64,000 nt of DNA from Parapedobacter sp042666505 (GTDB lineage Bacteria > Bacteroidota > Bacteroidia > Sphingobacteriales > Sphingobacteriaceae). The stretch lies in contig NZ_JBHTDN010000001.1 in the NCBI RefSeq assembly GCF_042666505.1, positions 744,001 through 808,000 on the forward strand, in the 5' to 3' direction. Position 1 is the first letter of the stretch, and each line of letters starts with the position of its first letter. Of this stretch, positions 50,812 through 59,675 are shown in pieces. The notes below the pieces were generated by a model. That model worked only from the letters and a program-made list of their open reading frames with translations. It was not told the origin of the DNA and made no database searches. The translations under genes and the position numbers were made by a program.

Positions 50812-51459
50812 CGGATGGTTCAATCCCGGTACAATATTCCGCAGTTCCGCGGATATTTCATCGGTGATCGCGATGATGGGAGCGGGATCGTCGGTATTGT
50901 TGATGACGATGCGGTCACACTGCTCCCTAAACGGGAGAAGATATTGGCGGTAGGCCGGCACTACGTGATTTACCCATTTATACCGTACATCTTCTTCGTG
51001 GTATCCGCGCTCGACCAGATCGCGTTTCAAGCGTCGTTGCAGGGCAATGTCCGGCTCCGCATGTAGAAATATCCGATGATTGAGCAGGTTATTGATCTCC
51101 TCATAAAAGAAAATAAACAAACCTTCGACAATCAAAAGGGGGGCCGGCCGGATTACGATGGTTTTGGGCTTCAGGGCCGGGTTATTAAAGGTGTATTCCT
51201 CACGGCATACGGTATGCCCCTCGAAAAGTAAGCGAATGTCCCGATAGAAGGCATTCCGATCGATTGCGGTCGGTACATCGAAGTTATAGCGTTTATTTTC
51301 CTCCTGTGTTTTGGTGTGGGCGGGTATGTAATAGTCGTCCTGCGATATCAAGGCTATTTCGTGGCTGGCAAAATGGTTGACGAAGCAGTTAAGGAAAAAC
51401 GTTTTCCCCGATCCACTGCTCCCTGCGATGCCAACTACGTACGGTTTAGTTGCCGTCAT
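50806..51459 (-). CDS. udk: Uridine kinase-family protein
   Basis: About 217 residues from the ATG at 51459 (the frame extends to 51594, inside the LysM gene). The P-loop GIAGSSGSGKT is right at the N-terminus, then ISQDDYY, NFDVPTAIDR and VEGLFIFFYEE, all typical of uridine kinase / P-loop kinases that phosphorylate uridine or cytidine. The C-terminus has the lid RDLVERGYHEEDV. It overlaps the end of the LysM gene and converges with scoB with a 6-bp stop overlap. A phosphoribulokinase-like relative is an alternative, but size and motifs favour Udk. Confidence 0.87.
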   Translation of the reverse strand: MTATKPYVVGIAGSSGSGKTFFLNCFVNHFASHEIALISQDDYYIPAHTKTQEENKRYNFDVPTAIDRNAFYRDIRLLFEGHTVCREEYTFNNPALKPKTIVIRPAPLLIVEGLFIFFYEEINNLLNHRIFLHAEPDIALQRRLKRDLVERGYHEEDVRYKWVNHVVPAYRQYLLPFREQCDRIVINNTDDPAPIIAITDEISAELRNIVPGLNHPS

Positions 51460-52339
51460 TTGGGGCGCCATAGGCAATTTCGACTTGAAAACGTCTGTCC
51501 AACACGCCGATGAGGGATGCGGCTGACTTGGAAATAACAACGATGGCATTCTGGGTTTCTGCTGTATCGGCAAACTTACCGACCACTTTGGCAAAGGTGG
51601 TGCGATTGGTCATCGGGTTGGTGATTTTGATCACGGTACCGATAGGTGCCGTTTTATGCAAGGCTAACATACTCCCGCCCTCCTGGTTGAGGTCATCGAT
51701 CCAAACGCCGATGCCTTTTTGAGTCATTTCCCGGATGCCATATCGGTTTGCGGGTATTTCCACGTCTTCCCCTTCGGCTTCCGTGGCAGCGGTGTCCGTC
51801 ACGATGAGATCACTCACTTTCGGCGCAGGTGGGGGAAGTTCTTTGCTCGGGATTTTCAGGATCTGGCCTACCTTCAGCGAATCTCCGTTAAGTCCATTCG
51901 CGCGTTTGATACTTTCAACCGAAATGATGAATCGTTTTGAGATGGTAAACAAGGTCTCACCTTTGCCTACTTTATATGCGGTGTACTCACCCTGTGCTAA
52001 TACGGGAACCTGGGCCGGTGATTGTTGCTGAACGTCCGCCGGAGCAGTTGTAGCGGCGGACGCGTGGGCTCCCATCGGAATGTGTACCGTATCGCCTACT
52101 TTCAGTGACTTATTTCCGTTGGCGGCGATGATCTGTTTTACGGGAATCCCGTAATGCCGACTTAATCCATAGTACGTTTCCTTGGCTTCCAGTTGATGGA
52201 CAATGATTTTTCTGCCATTTTCATATTTTACACCAATAGAGTCCAATGGTGAGGCAATGGCGGTTGTTAATCCGCAGCCCAATAATAGGACAATAAAAAA
52301 AGGTACGCGGTATAAATAGGCTTGATATTGTATAGTCAT
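51446..52339 (-). CDS. LysM and RlpA-like (DPBB) secreted protein
   Basis: About 297 residues from the ATG at 52339 (a TTG at 52357 is unlikely). A signal peptide is followed by two LysM repeats: KETYYGLSRHYGIPVKQIIAANGN and GETLFTISKRFIISVESIKRANGL. After a Pro/Ala linker the C-terminal half (about 200-295) is RlpA-like, with WIDDLNQEGGSMLALHKTAP, GTVIKITNPMTN and TFAKVVGKF. It binds peptidoglycan in the envelope; a lytic role is not established. It lies immediately after DUF4905 on the minus strand. Confidence 0.87.
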   Translation of the reverse strand: MTIQYQAYLYRVPFFIVLLLGCGLTTAIASPLDSIGVKYENGRKIIVHQLEAKETYYGLSRHYGIPVKQIIAANGNKSLKVGDTVHIPMGAHASAATTAPADVQQQSPAQVPVLAQGEYTAYKVGKGETLFTISKRFIISVESIKRANGLNGDSLKVGQILKIPSKELPPPAPKVSDLIVTDTAATEAEGEDVEIPANRYGIREMTQKGIGVWIDDLNQEGGSMLALHKTAPIGTVIKITNPMTNRTTFAKVVGKFADTAETQNAIVVISKSAASLIGVLDRRFQVEIAYGAPNDGN

Positions 52340-52357
52340 GTTAAAATTCCGTTGCAA

Positions 52358-53113
52358 TTATACTAAATACGCTACAATTTCTTGTTTATTGTCACCGATA
52401 AAGAAAAGCTGGTTGCCGATCATAAAAAATAGCTCCGGTGCCATTTTCGGTAGATCGGAGACGATAATCTCGTCAGTCAGCATTTTTGCTCCACAGGACG
52501 CTACTAACCGAATATGGTATCCGTCATCGAGTGCTTCATGGAAAGCCCAAAACATCCGGTCTTCAATAGGACAACACACCAGGTCACCCGTTATAGCATA
52601 GCCTTCCAAAAATGAAGGGATGTCTCCGCCATACCGTTGAGGTAAGACGATTTCCGGGCTTGCAGGTTTATTAGGTATGTCGTTTTTTTTTGTTAAACTT
52701 CCGTCAACAGGATTCAGGTACTGTTCGTAGCCGCTAGCGAAATTGCGATGTCTGACTACGAGCTGCTGATTCGCGAGCGCGACCAGCATATAGTTGAACT
52801 GTTCCCATATCACTTGGCCGGTCGGGGCATCGATACATGCAATCCCTGCACCCTCGGGAGAATTTTGACCCCACGCCCGTACGATCAATTTGTCGTTGAC
52901 GATTCCTGCCAAAGACCAATTGCGATCTCCGTAAGGTTTTTCGTCAACGAACGACATGCCGGTATGGTAATCAATCGCAGAAAATGCGGGGACACCTGTA
53001 TCCGGATTCCGCGTTTCGATAGCTAAAATGCCCCGGGTTGTATCGGCTTCGATGCGCCATACCGTCCCTAAAAAACTTTTTCTGAATGCGGTTTTTAATG
53101 TATATTTATCCAT
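52358..53113 (-). CDS. DUF4905 protein
   Basis: 251 residues. The sequence is built from short beta-sheet repeats such as TRGILAIETRNPD, WSLAGIVNDKLIVRAWGQN, and TGQVIWEQFNYMLVAL, suggesting a small beta-propeller or related fold. It is a Bacteroidota family with no assigned activity. No signal or membrane helix is visible. The LysM gene follows 18 bases after its stop and may be co-transcribed. Confidence 0.75.
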   Translation of the reverse strand: MDKYTLKTAFRKSFLGTVWRIEADTTRGILAIETRNPDTGVPAFSAIDYHTGMSFVDEKPYGDRNWSLAGIVNDKLIVRAWGQNSPEGAGIACIDAPTGQVIWEQFNYMLVALANQQLVVRHRNFASGYEQYLNPVDGSLTKKNDIPNKPASPEIVLPQRYGGDIPSFLEGYAITGDLVCCPIEDRMFWAFHEALDDGYHIRLVASCGAKMLTDEIIVSDLPKMAPELFFMIGNQLFFIGDNKQEIVAYLV

Positions 53114-53172
53114 TGATAAAGTCGATAGGTTGTTCGCCTGCCCGGCTTCAAAATTAGAATGTTTTGAACGAT

Positions 53173-54531
53173 ATGCATAAAAAAAAGCGAGGAAAGCGTA
53201 TCAGGCTCTTTTTAGCACTGGCAGTTAGCTGGATATTGTCCGTGTTTGCGGTACCGGCACAGGAAATTTACCAATTTGACATAGAGGGCGACATAGGCCC
53301 CAATGCCTGGCGTACCGTAAAGAATGCCTTTTCAAATGCGGAGGGTATGCGTGCGGATTTGGTTTTGATTGAGATGAACACATTCGGGGGCATGGTCAAT
53401 TTTGCGGATTCCATCCGGAGCCGTATATTGGATTCGCCCCTGAAGACAGTCGTTTTTATCAATCACAATGCTGCCTCGGCGGGTGCGCTGATCGCGTTGG
53501 CTTGCGATCGCATCTACATGAGCAAGGGGTCCAGTATCGGAGCTGCCAGTGTGGTGGATCAGTCGGGACAGGTATTACCTGAAAAACATCAGTCGTACAT
53601 GCGAGGATTAATGCGGGCGACAGCTGAAGCAAAGGGGCGTGACCCGAAAGTAGCCGAGGCATTTGTGGACCCTGACGTGGATCTACCCGCGATTAAGCCT
53701 GCGGGCAAAATTCTCACGCTAACTTCGTCGGAAGCGGTAAACATCGGATTGGCAGAGGCGGAGTCTGCCTCAACAGCCGATTTGTTGAAAGCCGAGGGAA
53801 TCAGCAACCCGACGATTACCACACACCGGATCACCGCAATCGACCGGATCATATCTTTCCTTATCAATCCGGCGGTTAGTGGCATTTTGATTTTGCTGAT
53901 CATTGGCGGTATTTACTTTGAGATGCAAACGCCGGGCATCGGGTTTGCGTTGGTTGTCGCAATCGTCGCCGCTACGTTGTTTTTTGCGCCCTTGTATATC
54001 CAAGGATTAGCGGACAATTGGGAAATAGCCCTCTTCGTAGCGGGCATTGTTTTGATTGTGCTGGAATTATTTGTGATTCCGGGATTTGGCGTCGCGGGAA
54101 TATTGGGCATTATCTGCCTGGTTTGCGGGCTGGCGTTTAGCATGGTGGCCAACGATTATTTCAATTTCTCCATTTCGGAGCCGGGTATGTTGTTTAATTC
54201 CTTTCTGCTTGTCATCGCTTCAATGGTGACGGCAACAGTGGTTATCGTTATTTTTGGGAAAAGTTTGCTTAAAACGAGGGCGTTCAAACGTCTTGTGTTA
54301 CAGGATGAGCAACGATCGGAAGAAGGATATACATCGTCTCGTCCGAATAGCGAGCTGCTGAATAGGGAAGGGGTGGCAAAGACGGTCTTACGCCCGTCTG
54401 GAAAGGTTGAAATTGATGGGAAGTGGTTCGATGCGATCGCACTGGATGGCTTTGTCGATATTGGCGAAGCCATTTATGTAGAGAAGCATGAAAACTATAA
54501 TCTTTTTGTCAGAAAAAAGCGAACACCCTAA
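53173..54531 (+). CDS. NfeD-family membrane protein with ClpP-like serine protease domain
   Basis: About 452 residues from the ATG at 53173 (a TTG lies three codons upstream). A signal peptide (MHKKKRGKRIRLFLALAV) leads into a ClpP/SppA-like protease domain with the catalytic Ser at S102 in AASAGALIA; MNTFGGMV and GSSIGAASVV frame the site. About four membrane helices follow (near 215-345), and the C-terminal 70 residues are an NfeD OB-fold domain (GRDGVAKTVLRPSGKVEIDG-type; here NREGVAKTVL). Such long NfeD proteins work with stomatin/flotillin partners in membrane protein quality control. The partner gene is not here. Confidence 0.92.
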   Translation: MHKKKRGKRIRLFLALAVSWILSVFAVPAQEIYQFDIEGDIGPNAWRTVKNAFSNAEGMRADLVLIEMNTFGGMVNFADSIRSRILDSPLKTVVFINHNAASAGALIALACDRIYMSKGSSIGAASVVDQSGQVLPEKHQSYMRGLMRATAEAKGRDPKVAEAFVDPDVDLPAIKPAGKILTLTSSEAVNIGLAEAESASTADLLKAEGISNPTITTHRITAIDRIISFLINPAVSGILILLIIGGIYFEMQTPGIGFALVVAIVAATLFFAPLYIQGLADNWEIALFVAGIVLIVLELFVIPGFGVAGILGIICLVCGLAFSMVANDYFNFSISEPGMLFNSFLLVIASMVTATVVIVIFGKSLLKTRAFKRLVLQDEQRSEEGYTSSRPNSELLNREGVAKTVLRPSGKVEIDGKWFDAIALDGFVDIGEAIYVEKHENYNLFVRKKRTP

Positions 54532-54591
54532 TGCCATGATGAACTTTTTATAGCTTTAACTGTTTTATGGTTGTATCTAAAATCGAATATC

Positions 54592-55071
54592 ATGAATCCA
54601 AAAGCGATTAGTTTAGAAGAAAAAAAGTTAAGACCTGTTGTTGATCACCTGAATGACCTGTTAGCCAATTATCATATCCATTACCAAAAGCTGAGAGGGT
54701 GCCATTGGAATGTTCGAGGAAACCATTTCTTTACCCTCCACGCCAAATTTGAGGAACTTTATACCAATGCCTTAACGACCATCGATGAGCTTGCGGAACG
54801 TATTCTCACACTCGGCAAATCTCCTTACAGTACGTTCAAAGATTACGTGACGCACTCGGAGATCAAAGAGGTGGATACGATCGGCATGAAGGATATTGAC
54901 ATGGTAAAGGCCATTATCGAGGATTTGGAGGCGTTGATTGCCATGCAACGGGATTTATTGGAGATTACTTCCGAAGCGGAAGACGAAGGGACCAATGACA
55001 TGGTCAACGCGTTCATGCAATTTAATGAGAAACAGAATTGGATGCTGAGAGCATTCGTAAATAAAGCTTAA
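54592..55071 (+). CDS. dps: Dps-family ferritin-like DNA-binding protein
   Basis: 159 residues from the ATG at 54592. The four-helix ferritin core shows HIHYQKLRGCHWNVRGNHFF with H38 and the ferroxidase-site residues H50, E54, D65 and E66 (HAKFEELY and DELAERIL). Dps stores iron and protects DNA under oxidative or stationary stress by forming a dodecamer. The N-terminus MNPKAISLEEKKLRP is short and weakly basic. It stands alone; a large inverted repeat begins 31 bases after the stop. Confidence 0.94.
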   Translation: MNPKAISLEEKKLRPVVDHLNDLLANYHIHYQKLRGCHWNVRGNHFFTLHAKFEELYTNALTTIDELAERILTLGKSPYSTFKDYVTHSEIKEVDTIGMKDIDMVKAIIEDLEALIAMQRDLLEITSEAEDEGTNDMVNAFMQFNEKQNWMLRAFVNKA

Positions 55072-55100
55072 TAAGCCTGATGCCCGGCATTTAAATAAAA

Positions 55101-55160
55101 TCGGGTACACGGATGCACGGAACGACGGTCGTTCACTGTTCTGTGCATCCGTGTACCCGG
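55101..55160. repeat. 20-bp inverted repeat between dps and the FadL gene
   Basis: Left arm CGGGTACACGGATGCACGGA (55102-55121), right arm TCTGTGCATCCGTGTACCCG (55140-55159); one mismatch. An 18-nt loop holds a second small palindrome ACGACGGTCGT. It lies between convergent genes. No T run follows, so it is not a normal terminator. Confidence 0.75.
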
Positions 55161-55184
55161 AGTTATACCAACCGAATTCCTACA

Positions 55185-56729
55185 TTAAAATTTAAGTCCC
55201 ACAGACAGCAGTACATTGTGCCGCTGGTTTTTAACCTCCACAATGGGACTGTATTGGCCTGCTGCATCGTCCAGCAGATACGGAATCATATTATAGTTCC
55301 GCTGAAAGTTCTGGTAAGTCAAATCTACATAAAGATTGTTAATTCGGTATCCCAGTCCTCCGGAGACGGTCTGTCCGCTATAATCGATGCTCTCATCTTT
55401 GTAGGGGCTTCCGGAATAGCCGTATCCCGCTCTCACCATAAGCTGTGGGGCAACCATATATTCACCACCGACACGGAAGTTAACCGCGCCTGCGTAGGTG
55501 TCGGCAATTCCATTGTTAAAATCCTGGTCGTCCTCGGAATTAGGTGACGACATGGATAAGCTGGCGTAATCCACATAATCGATATCGGCACTAAGCAAGC
55601 CGCCTGCTTCGAAGACATAAGCCAATCCTGCACTAAGTTTATACGGGGTGCGCAGGCTGTAGTCGTAATAGATGGGTTCGCTTGGACTCTCATCCGAATT
55701 TTCAGTGCCGTCAGTCAGGTAATTGGTAATACCGAAATAATCCTCATAGTCATTTGTCAGGTTATACCACGTTGGTGTGGTGGCAGACACACCGATCTGA
55801 AATTGAGGAACCGGTTTGAAGATGACGCCAAGTTTAGCGTTAACACCATTTCCGGATGTGTTGGACCAGTATTCGTCGTCGAACTCGTAGTCAGATTCCA
55901 GCAACGGGTTGTAAATGTCGTAGTCCTCGGCAGCGGGGTTGACAAATCGACTGTTCGGGTTCATGGCGTAGATATACCCATAGTTTTCAATTGAGCCATC
56001 TTCCATAAACAATCGGTTCATGCGGTAGTTGATTCGCGAGAAACCGACACTGGCCCCGATGTAGAATTTATTCGCGTAATTGGTACCAAAGGAAAGGTTC
56101 GTCTCGGATTGGTGTCCTTCTTCACGATAGTATGCGGTTTGTACACTGTTGAGCGTCGTCATCGGAACAAGATTGCCAGAGGCGTCTTCGTCGACCATGC
56201 CAAATTGCCAACCGATGTCTCCCGCCAGAAAGCCGTCTTCAAGTACCATAAAATCGCTATAACTGCTTTCGTTATTTACGCCCGTGAAGCCCATGGTAGA
56301 ATTGAAGTTGCCCGTCCGATGGTAACCAATACCGATGTTAAAGTTCAACCACCCGGAAGAAAGATTACTGCCGCGTGCCTTGCGTACCGGAATATGGAAG
56401 ACCGCGGCGGCTTGGTTGATCCCAAATTTATCGACGTTATTTTTGCTATTTGTACCGAAGTACAACGCTTTATTGACATCATTGCTGAAATCAAACGAGA
56501 GACCAATGTCTGACTGGCCGAAAAAACCAAGGCCGGCCGGATTCCCTGAAACCGAACTTAAATCACCTCCTAAGGCGGTCTGCGCATTGCCTAATGCTTT
56601 GAAGCGGGCAGATGCCCCTTGTTCCGGTTGGGAAAATCGCAGAAATTCGTCAAGTGACTGGGCGTTTACCCTTGTAAACGAACAGCTTAATAATAACAAG
56701 GATAAGGGAATATACGTTGATTTTGTCAT
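55185..56729 (-). CDS. FadL/OmpP1-type outer-membrane transporter
   Basis: 514 residues with a signal peptide (LLLLSCSFTRVNAQ) and an N-terminal plug-like region (ARFKALGNAQTALGGDLSSVSGNPAGLGFFG) typical of the OMPP1/FadL/TodX family. The rest is beta-barrel sequence with many aromatic strands and a C-terminal KNQRHNVLLSVGLKF. Family members carry long-chain fatty acids or hydrophobic compounds across the outer membrane. It is downstream of the low-complexity lipoprotein gene but separated by its terminator. Confidence 0.85.
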   Translation of the reverse strand: MTKSTYIPLSLLLLSCSFTRVNAQSLDEFLRFSQPEQGASARFKALGNAQTALGGDLSSVSGNPAGLGFFGQSDIGLSFDFSNDVNKALYFGTNSKNNVDKFGINQAAAVFHIPVRKARGSNLSSGWLNFNIGIGYHRTGNFNSTMGFTGVNNESSYSDFMVLEDGFLAGDIGWQFGMVDEDASGNLVPMTTLNSVQTAYYREEGHQSETNLSFGTNYANKFYIGASVGFSRINYRMNRLFMEDGSIENYGYIYAMNPNSRFVNPAAEDYDIYNPLLESDYEFDDEYWSNTSGNGVNAKLGVIFKPVPQFQIGVSATTPTWYNLTNDYEDYFGITNYLTDGTENSDESPSEPIYYDYSLRTPYKLSAGLAYVFEAGGLLSADIDYVDYASLSMSSPNSEDDQDFNNGIADTYAGAVNFRVGGEYMVAPQLMVRAGYGYSGSPYKDESIDYSGQTVSGGLGYRINNLYVDLTYQNFQRNYNMIPYLLDDAAGQYSPIVEVKNQRHNVLLSVGLKF

Positions 56730-56751
56730 ATGTAGTTGAAGTGTAGTTTAC

Positions 56752-56793
56752 GAAAAAGGTCAGCCCATCTGCCATGCAGATTGAAGCTGACCT
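56752..56793 (-). terminator. Terminator of the low-complexity lipoprotein gene
   Basis: Outer stem AGGTCAGC / GCTGACCT (56757-56764 / 56786-56793) and inner ATCTGC / GCAGAT stem. On the minus strand it is followed by TTTTT (plus-strand A run at 56753-56757). Confidence 0.75.
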
Positions 56794-56808
56794 GTCATCT
56801 GAATCTTG

Positions 56809-57945
56809 TTATCTGCCTCTGCCTCCGCTCCGGCTACTTCCTCCGCTGCTTCCGCGGCTACTTCCTGCAGATCCCCCAGAGGATCGCGATGGAGGGGATA
56901 CCGAACCCCCGGAGCTGCCTCCCGACGAACGGGGAGCTACGCTGCTCGGCCTAGAAGGGCGTGAAGGCGCTGCACTTGGACGGGAGCTTGACGGACGTGC
57001 CGGACGTGCGCTGCTACCCGACGGGCGTTGTGTGGATGATGGCCTTACACCGCTCGAAGGTCTCCTGGAGCTGCCCGGTCTTACGGCTTCGCCGGACGGC
57101 CTCCGGGAAGTACTGCCCGGACGTACCGCTTCCCTTGACCGGGTACCGGTTGTGCCGCGAGTTACAGAAGTACGAGTGCTGCCTGCGCTACCGCGGGTCG
57201 CCACGGGCCGGGTGGAAATGCGTCCGTTTGCATCCCGACTTATGGCAGTCCGAGACGCGGTACGTGTAGTAGTTCCTGCCGATCGGCTTGAACGGCCGGT
57301 TCTTACATCCATCCGAGACCGAGACGCAGATCGAATGCCCCTCGTACGGTTATCTACGATAATGGTGCCTGGGTAGTAGCCGCCCCATCCGCCCCAACCC
57401 CAACGGTTGTATGCGTAGGGTCCCCAATAGCCACGGCCATAATAGGGAGATCCCCAACCCCAGTAGCCACCGTAATAGGGATTATACCAACTGCTGCCCC
57501 AACCGAGGCCCCAGCCGCCGCCCCAACCCCAGCCGAAACCAAGACTCCAGGCGCTGCCCCAGCCCCAACCGGGACTATACCATGAATTAAATCCATACCA
57601 CGGGTCAAACCAAGGATCGTAATAACTCATGCCAGGTGAGTTGTAGTAGAAACGGTTTATCCGGTTGGCATATTCGCTGTCGCTATATTCATCCGCATAA
57701 TAGTCGTTCGCATAGGCCTCGTCTGTATATGCATCGGCGTAATAGCCGTCCTCTGCGTACTGCTCGTCAGGTGCCGTCTCCTCGTCATAATAATAATCCG
57801 GGCTTTGGTAGCTCTCTTCAACCGCCCGAGCCTGGTTATTATAGACATCGTCGCGGAACGCAGCTTGCCTTGAGGTGGCGCACGACCCCAATAATAAGAT
57901 GCTTGCTCCAGCTACTGTACTGACTATTAATCTATTGCTTTTCAT
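56809..57945 (-). CDS. Charge-segregated, low-complexity lipoprotein
   Basis: 378 residues. The signal MKSNRLIVSTVAGASILLLG ends in a lipobox Cys at 22. Three zones follow: an acidic, Tyr/Asp/Glu-rich part (about 40-95, e.g. DYYYDEETAPDEQYAEDGYY), a Gly/Trp/Tyr-rich part (about 100-195, e.g. WGWGGGWGLGWGSSWYN), and a basic Ser/Arg/Pro-rich part (200-378, e.g. RSSGGSAGSSRGSSGG). No enzyme motif is present; most of it should be disordered. It lies next to proS, divergently. I do not recognise a function; the tripartite acidic-aromatic-basic layout suggests self-association or glycan contact. Confidence 0.8.
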   Translation of the reverse strand: MKSNRLIVSTVAGASILLLGSCATSRQAAFRDDVYNNQARAVEESYQSPDYYYDEETAPDEQYAEDGYYADAYTDEAYANDYYADEYSDSEYANRINRFYYNSPGMSYYDPWFDPWYGFNSWYSPGWGWGSAWSLGFGWGWGGGWGLGWGSSWYNPYYGGYWGWGSPYYGRGYWGPYAYNRWGWGGWGGYYPGTIIVDNRTRGIRSASRSRMDVRTGRSSRSAGTTTRTASRTAISRDANGRISTRPVATRGSAGSTRTSVTRGTTGTRSREAVRPGSTSRRPSGEAVRPGSSRRPSSGVRPSSTQRPSGSSARPARPSSSRPSAAPSRPSRPSSVAPRSSGGSSGGSVSPPSRSSGGSAGSSRGSSGGSSRSGGRGR

Positions 57946-57962
57946 CTTAACTGTCCTTTCGT

Positions 57963-57976
57963 TTGGTTAAAACCAA
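57963..57976. promoter_or_regulatory. Palindrome TTGGTT-aa-AACCAA upstream of the lipoprotein
   Basis: Perfect 6-bp arms around AA, 18 bases before the lipoprotein start on the minus strand, in the divergent region with proS. It could be an operator; no regulator is identified. Confidence 0.4.
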
Positions 57977-58092
57977 CGTTTTATGGTATAGACGTATTTT
58001 TGCTTGTTTGGTTTAATGAATATAGATAATTTTTTTGCACCCTGCCCGGTGATTTCGATAGACCAAAGCTCCTTTGCCAGCGGCGTAATTTT

Positions 58093-58126
58093 TTGTTCGG
58101 TAATTTCGTAAAACCCCCTACCTTTG
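58093..58126 (+). promoter_or_regulatory. Promoter of proS
   Basis: TTG (58093-58095), 23 bases, TACCTTTG (58119-58126). The transcript would start about 46 bases before the ATG at 58179. Confidence 0.5.
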
Positions 58127-58178
58127 CTGGGCAGAAATCAATACGCAAATCTTATAATAATTTTAGTGAAAGTCAACT

Positions 58179-59651
58179 ATGAGTAAAGGAATTACGAGCC
58201 GCGAAACAGATTATTCCCAGTGGTACAATGAATTGGTGGTAAAGGCGGACCTTGCCGAGCATTCCGCTGTCCGGGGGTGCATGGTCATCAAACCATACGG
58301 ATATGCCATCTGGGAGAAAATGCAGGCTTCCTTGGATAAGATGTTCAAGGACACGGGGCACAGCAACGCGTATTTCCCTTTGTTTATTCCGAAGTCTTTC
58401 TTTTCAAAAGAAGCATCGCATGTGGAAGGTTTCGCCACCGAATGTGCGGTAGTTACCCATTACCGGCTAAAAAATGACGGAACAGGCAATATTGTGGTCG
58501 ACGAAGAGGCGAAACTGGAAGAAGAACTCATCGTAAGACCCACGTCGGAAACGATTATCTGGAATACCTACAAAGGATGGATCGAATCCTATCGGGATTT
58601 GCCGATTTTGGTAAATCAGTGGGCCAACGTAGTGCGATGGGAAATGCGTACGCGTTTATTCCTCCGTACAGCGGAGTTTTTATGGCAGGAGGGGCATACG
58701 GCTCATGCCACGAAAGAAGAGGCCATCGCAGAAGCCGAACAAATGCTGGGAGTATACGCCGACTTTGCTGAGAATTGGTTAGCGTTGCCGGTGATACGTG
58801 GTCGCAAGACTGAGAATGAGCGGTTTGCGGGTGCGTTAGATACCTTGTGTATCGAGGCACTTATGCAAGATGGTAAGGCATTGCAGGCGGGTACGTCGCA
58901 CTTCCTTGGGCAGAATTTTGCGAAAGCCTTCGATGTGAAGTTCACCGCAAAAGACGGTAAGCTCGATTACGTATGGGCAACCTCATGGGGCGTATCCACG
59001 CGTTTGATGGGCGCTTTAATCATGGCGCACTCCGATGATCAGGGATTGGTGCTGCCACCTAAATTGGCGCCGATTCAGGTCGTCATTGTGCCGATTTTTA
59101 AGACCGAAGAGGAGCGCACCGCCATTGTTGGATTGACCGATACCTTGATCGTCGAACTGAAATCGAAAGGCATATCGGTCAAGTATGATGATCGAGATAC
59201 CCATCGGCCCGGATTTAAATTTGCTGAATGGGAACTGAAGGGCGTACCCGTACGTATCGCTGTAGGAACCCGTGACCTGCAAAACGGAACGGTGGAAATC
59301 GCCCGTCGTGATACCCAAACCAAAGAGACGGTCGCGCAAGCCGGATTGGCAGATCGGGTTGAGCAGCTGTTGATGGATATCCAACAACAGATATATAATA
59401 AGGCAATGACATTCCGGGAGGCCAATACAATAGCGGTAGATTCGTACGATGAGTTTAAACGGGTACTTGAAGAACAGGGCGGCTTTATCTCTGCCCATTG
59501 GGACGGAACTGCCGAAACTGAAAAGCTGATTAAGGAGGAAACGAAAGCAACCATCCGCTGCATACCGCTTGACAATCCCTTGGAAGAAGGCCACTGTATC
59601 CGTACCGGAAAACCATCTAGGCAGCGTGTGCTGTTCGCACGGGCATATTAA
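58179..59651 (+). CDS. proS: Prolyl-tRNA synthetase, archaeal/eukaryotic type
   Basis: 490 residues, the short class of ProRS without the bacterial editing insert. Class II motif 2 is VVRWEMRTRLFLRTAEFLWQEGHTAH, shown here in part as RTAEFLWQEGHTAHAT, and motif 3-like GALIMAHSDDQGLVLPP is in the C-terminal part of the catalytic core. The C-terminal domain ends in the zinc-like region and LFARAY. It charges tRNA-Pro. It has its own promoter and is divergent from the low-complexity lipoprotein gene; an epimerase gene follows by 24 bp. Confidence 0.95.
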   Translation: MSKGITSRETDYSQWYNELVVKADLAEHSAVRGCMVIKPYGYAIWEKMQASLDKMFKDTGHSNAYFPLFIPKSFFSKEASHVEGFATECAVVTHYRLKNDGTGNIVVDEEAKLEEELIVRPTSETIIWNTYKGWIESYRDLPILVNQWANVVRWEMRTRLFLRTAEFLWQEGHTAHATKEEAIAEAEQMLGVYADFAENWLALPVIRGRKTENERFAGALDTLCIEALMQDGKALQAGTSHFLGQNFAKAFDVKFTAKDGKLDYVWATSWGVSTRLMGALIMAHSDDQGLVLPPKLAPIQVVIVPIFKTEEERTAIVGLTDTLIVELKSKGISVKYDDRDTHRPGFKFAEWELKGVPVRIAVGTRDLQNGTVEIARRDTQTKETVAQAGLADRVEQLLMDIQQQIYNKAMTFREANTIAVDSYDEFKRVLEEQGGFISAHWDGTAETEKLIKEETKATIRCIPLDNPLEEGHCIRTGKPSRQRVLFARAY

Positions 59652-59675
59652 ACTGATAAGGTTGGGGAAAAGCGG

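Noticed and set aside
56774..57376. Long plus-strand open frame opposite the low-complexity lipoprotein
   Set aside because: It is a by-product of the Ser/Arg/Gly-rich coding on the minus strand, with a Leu/Arg/Pro-rich product and no own signals.
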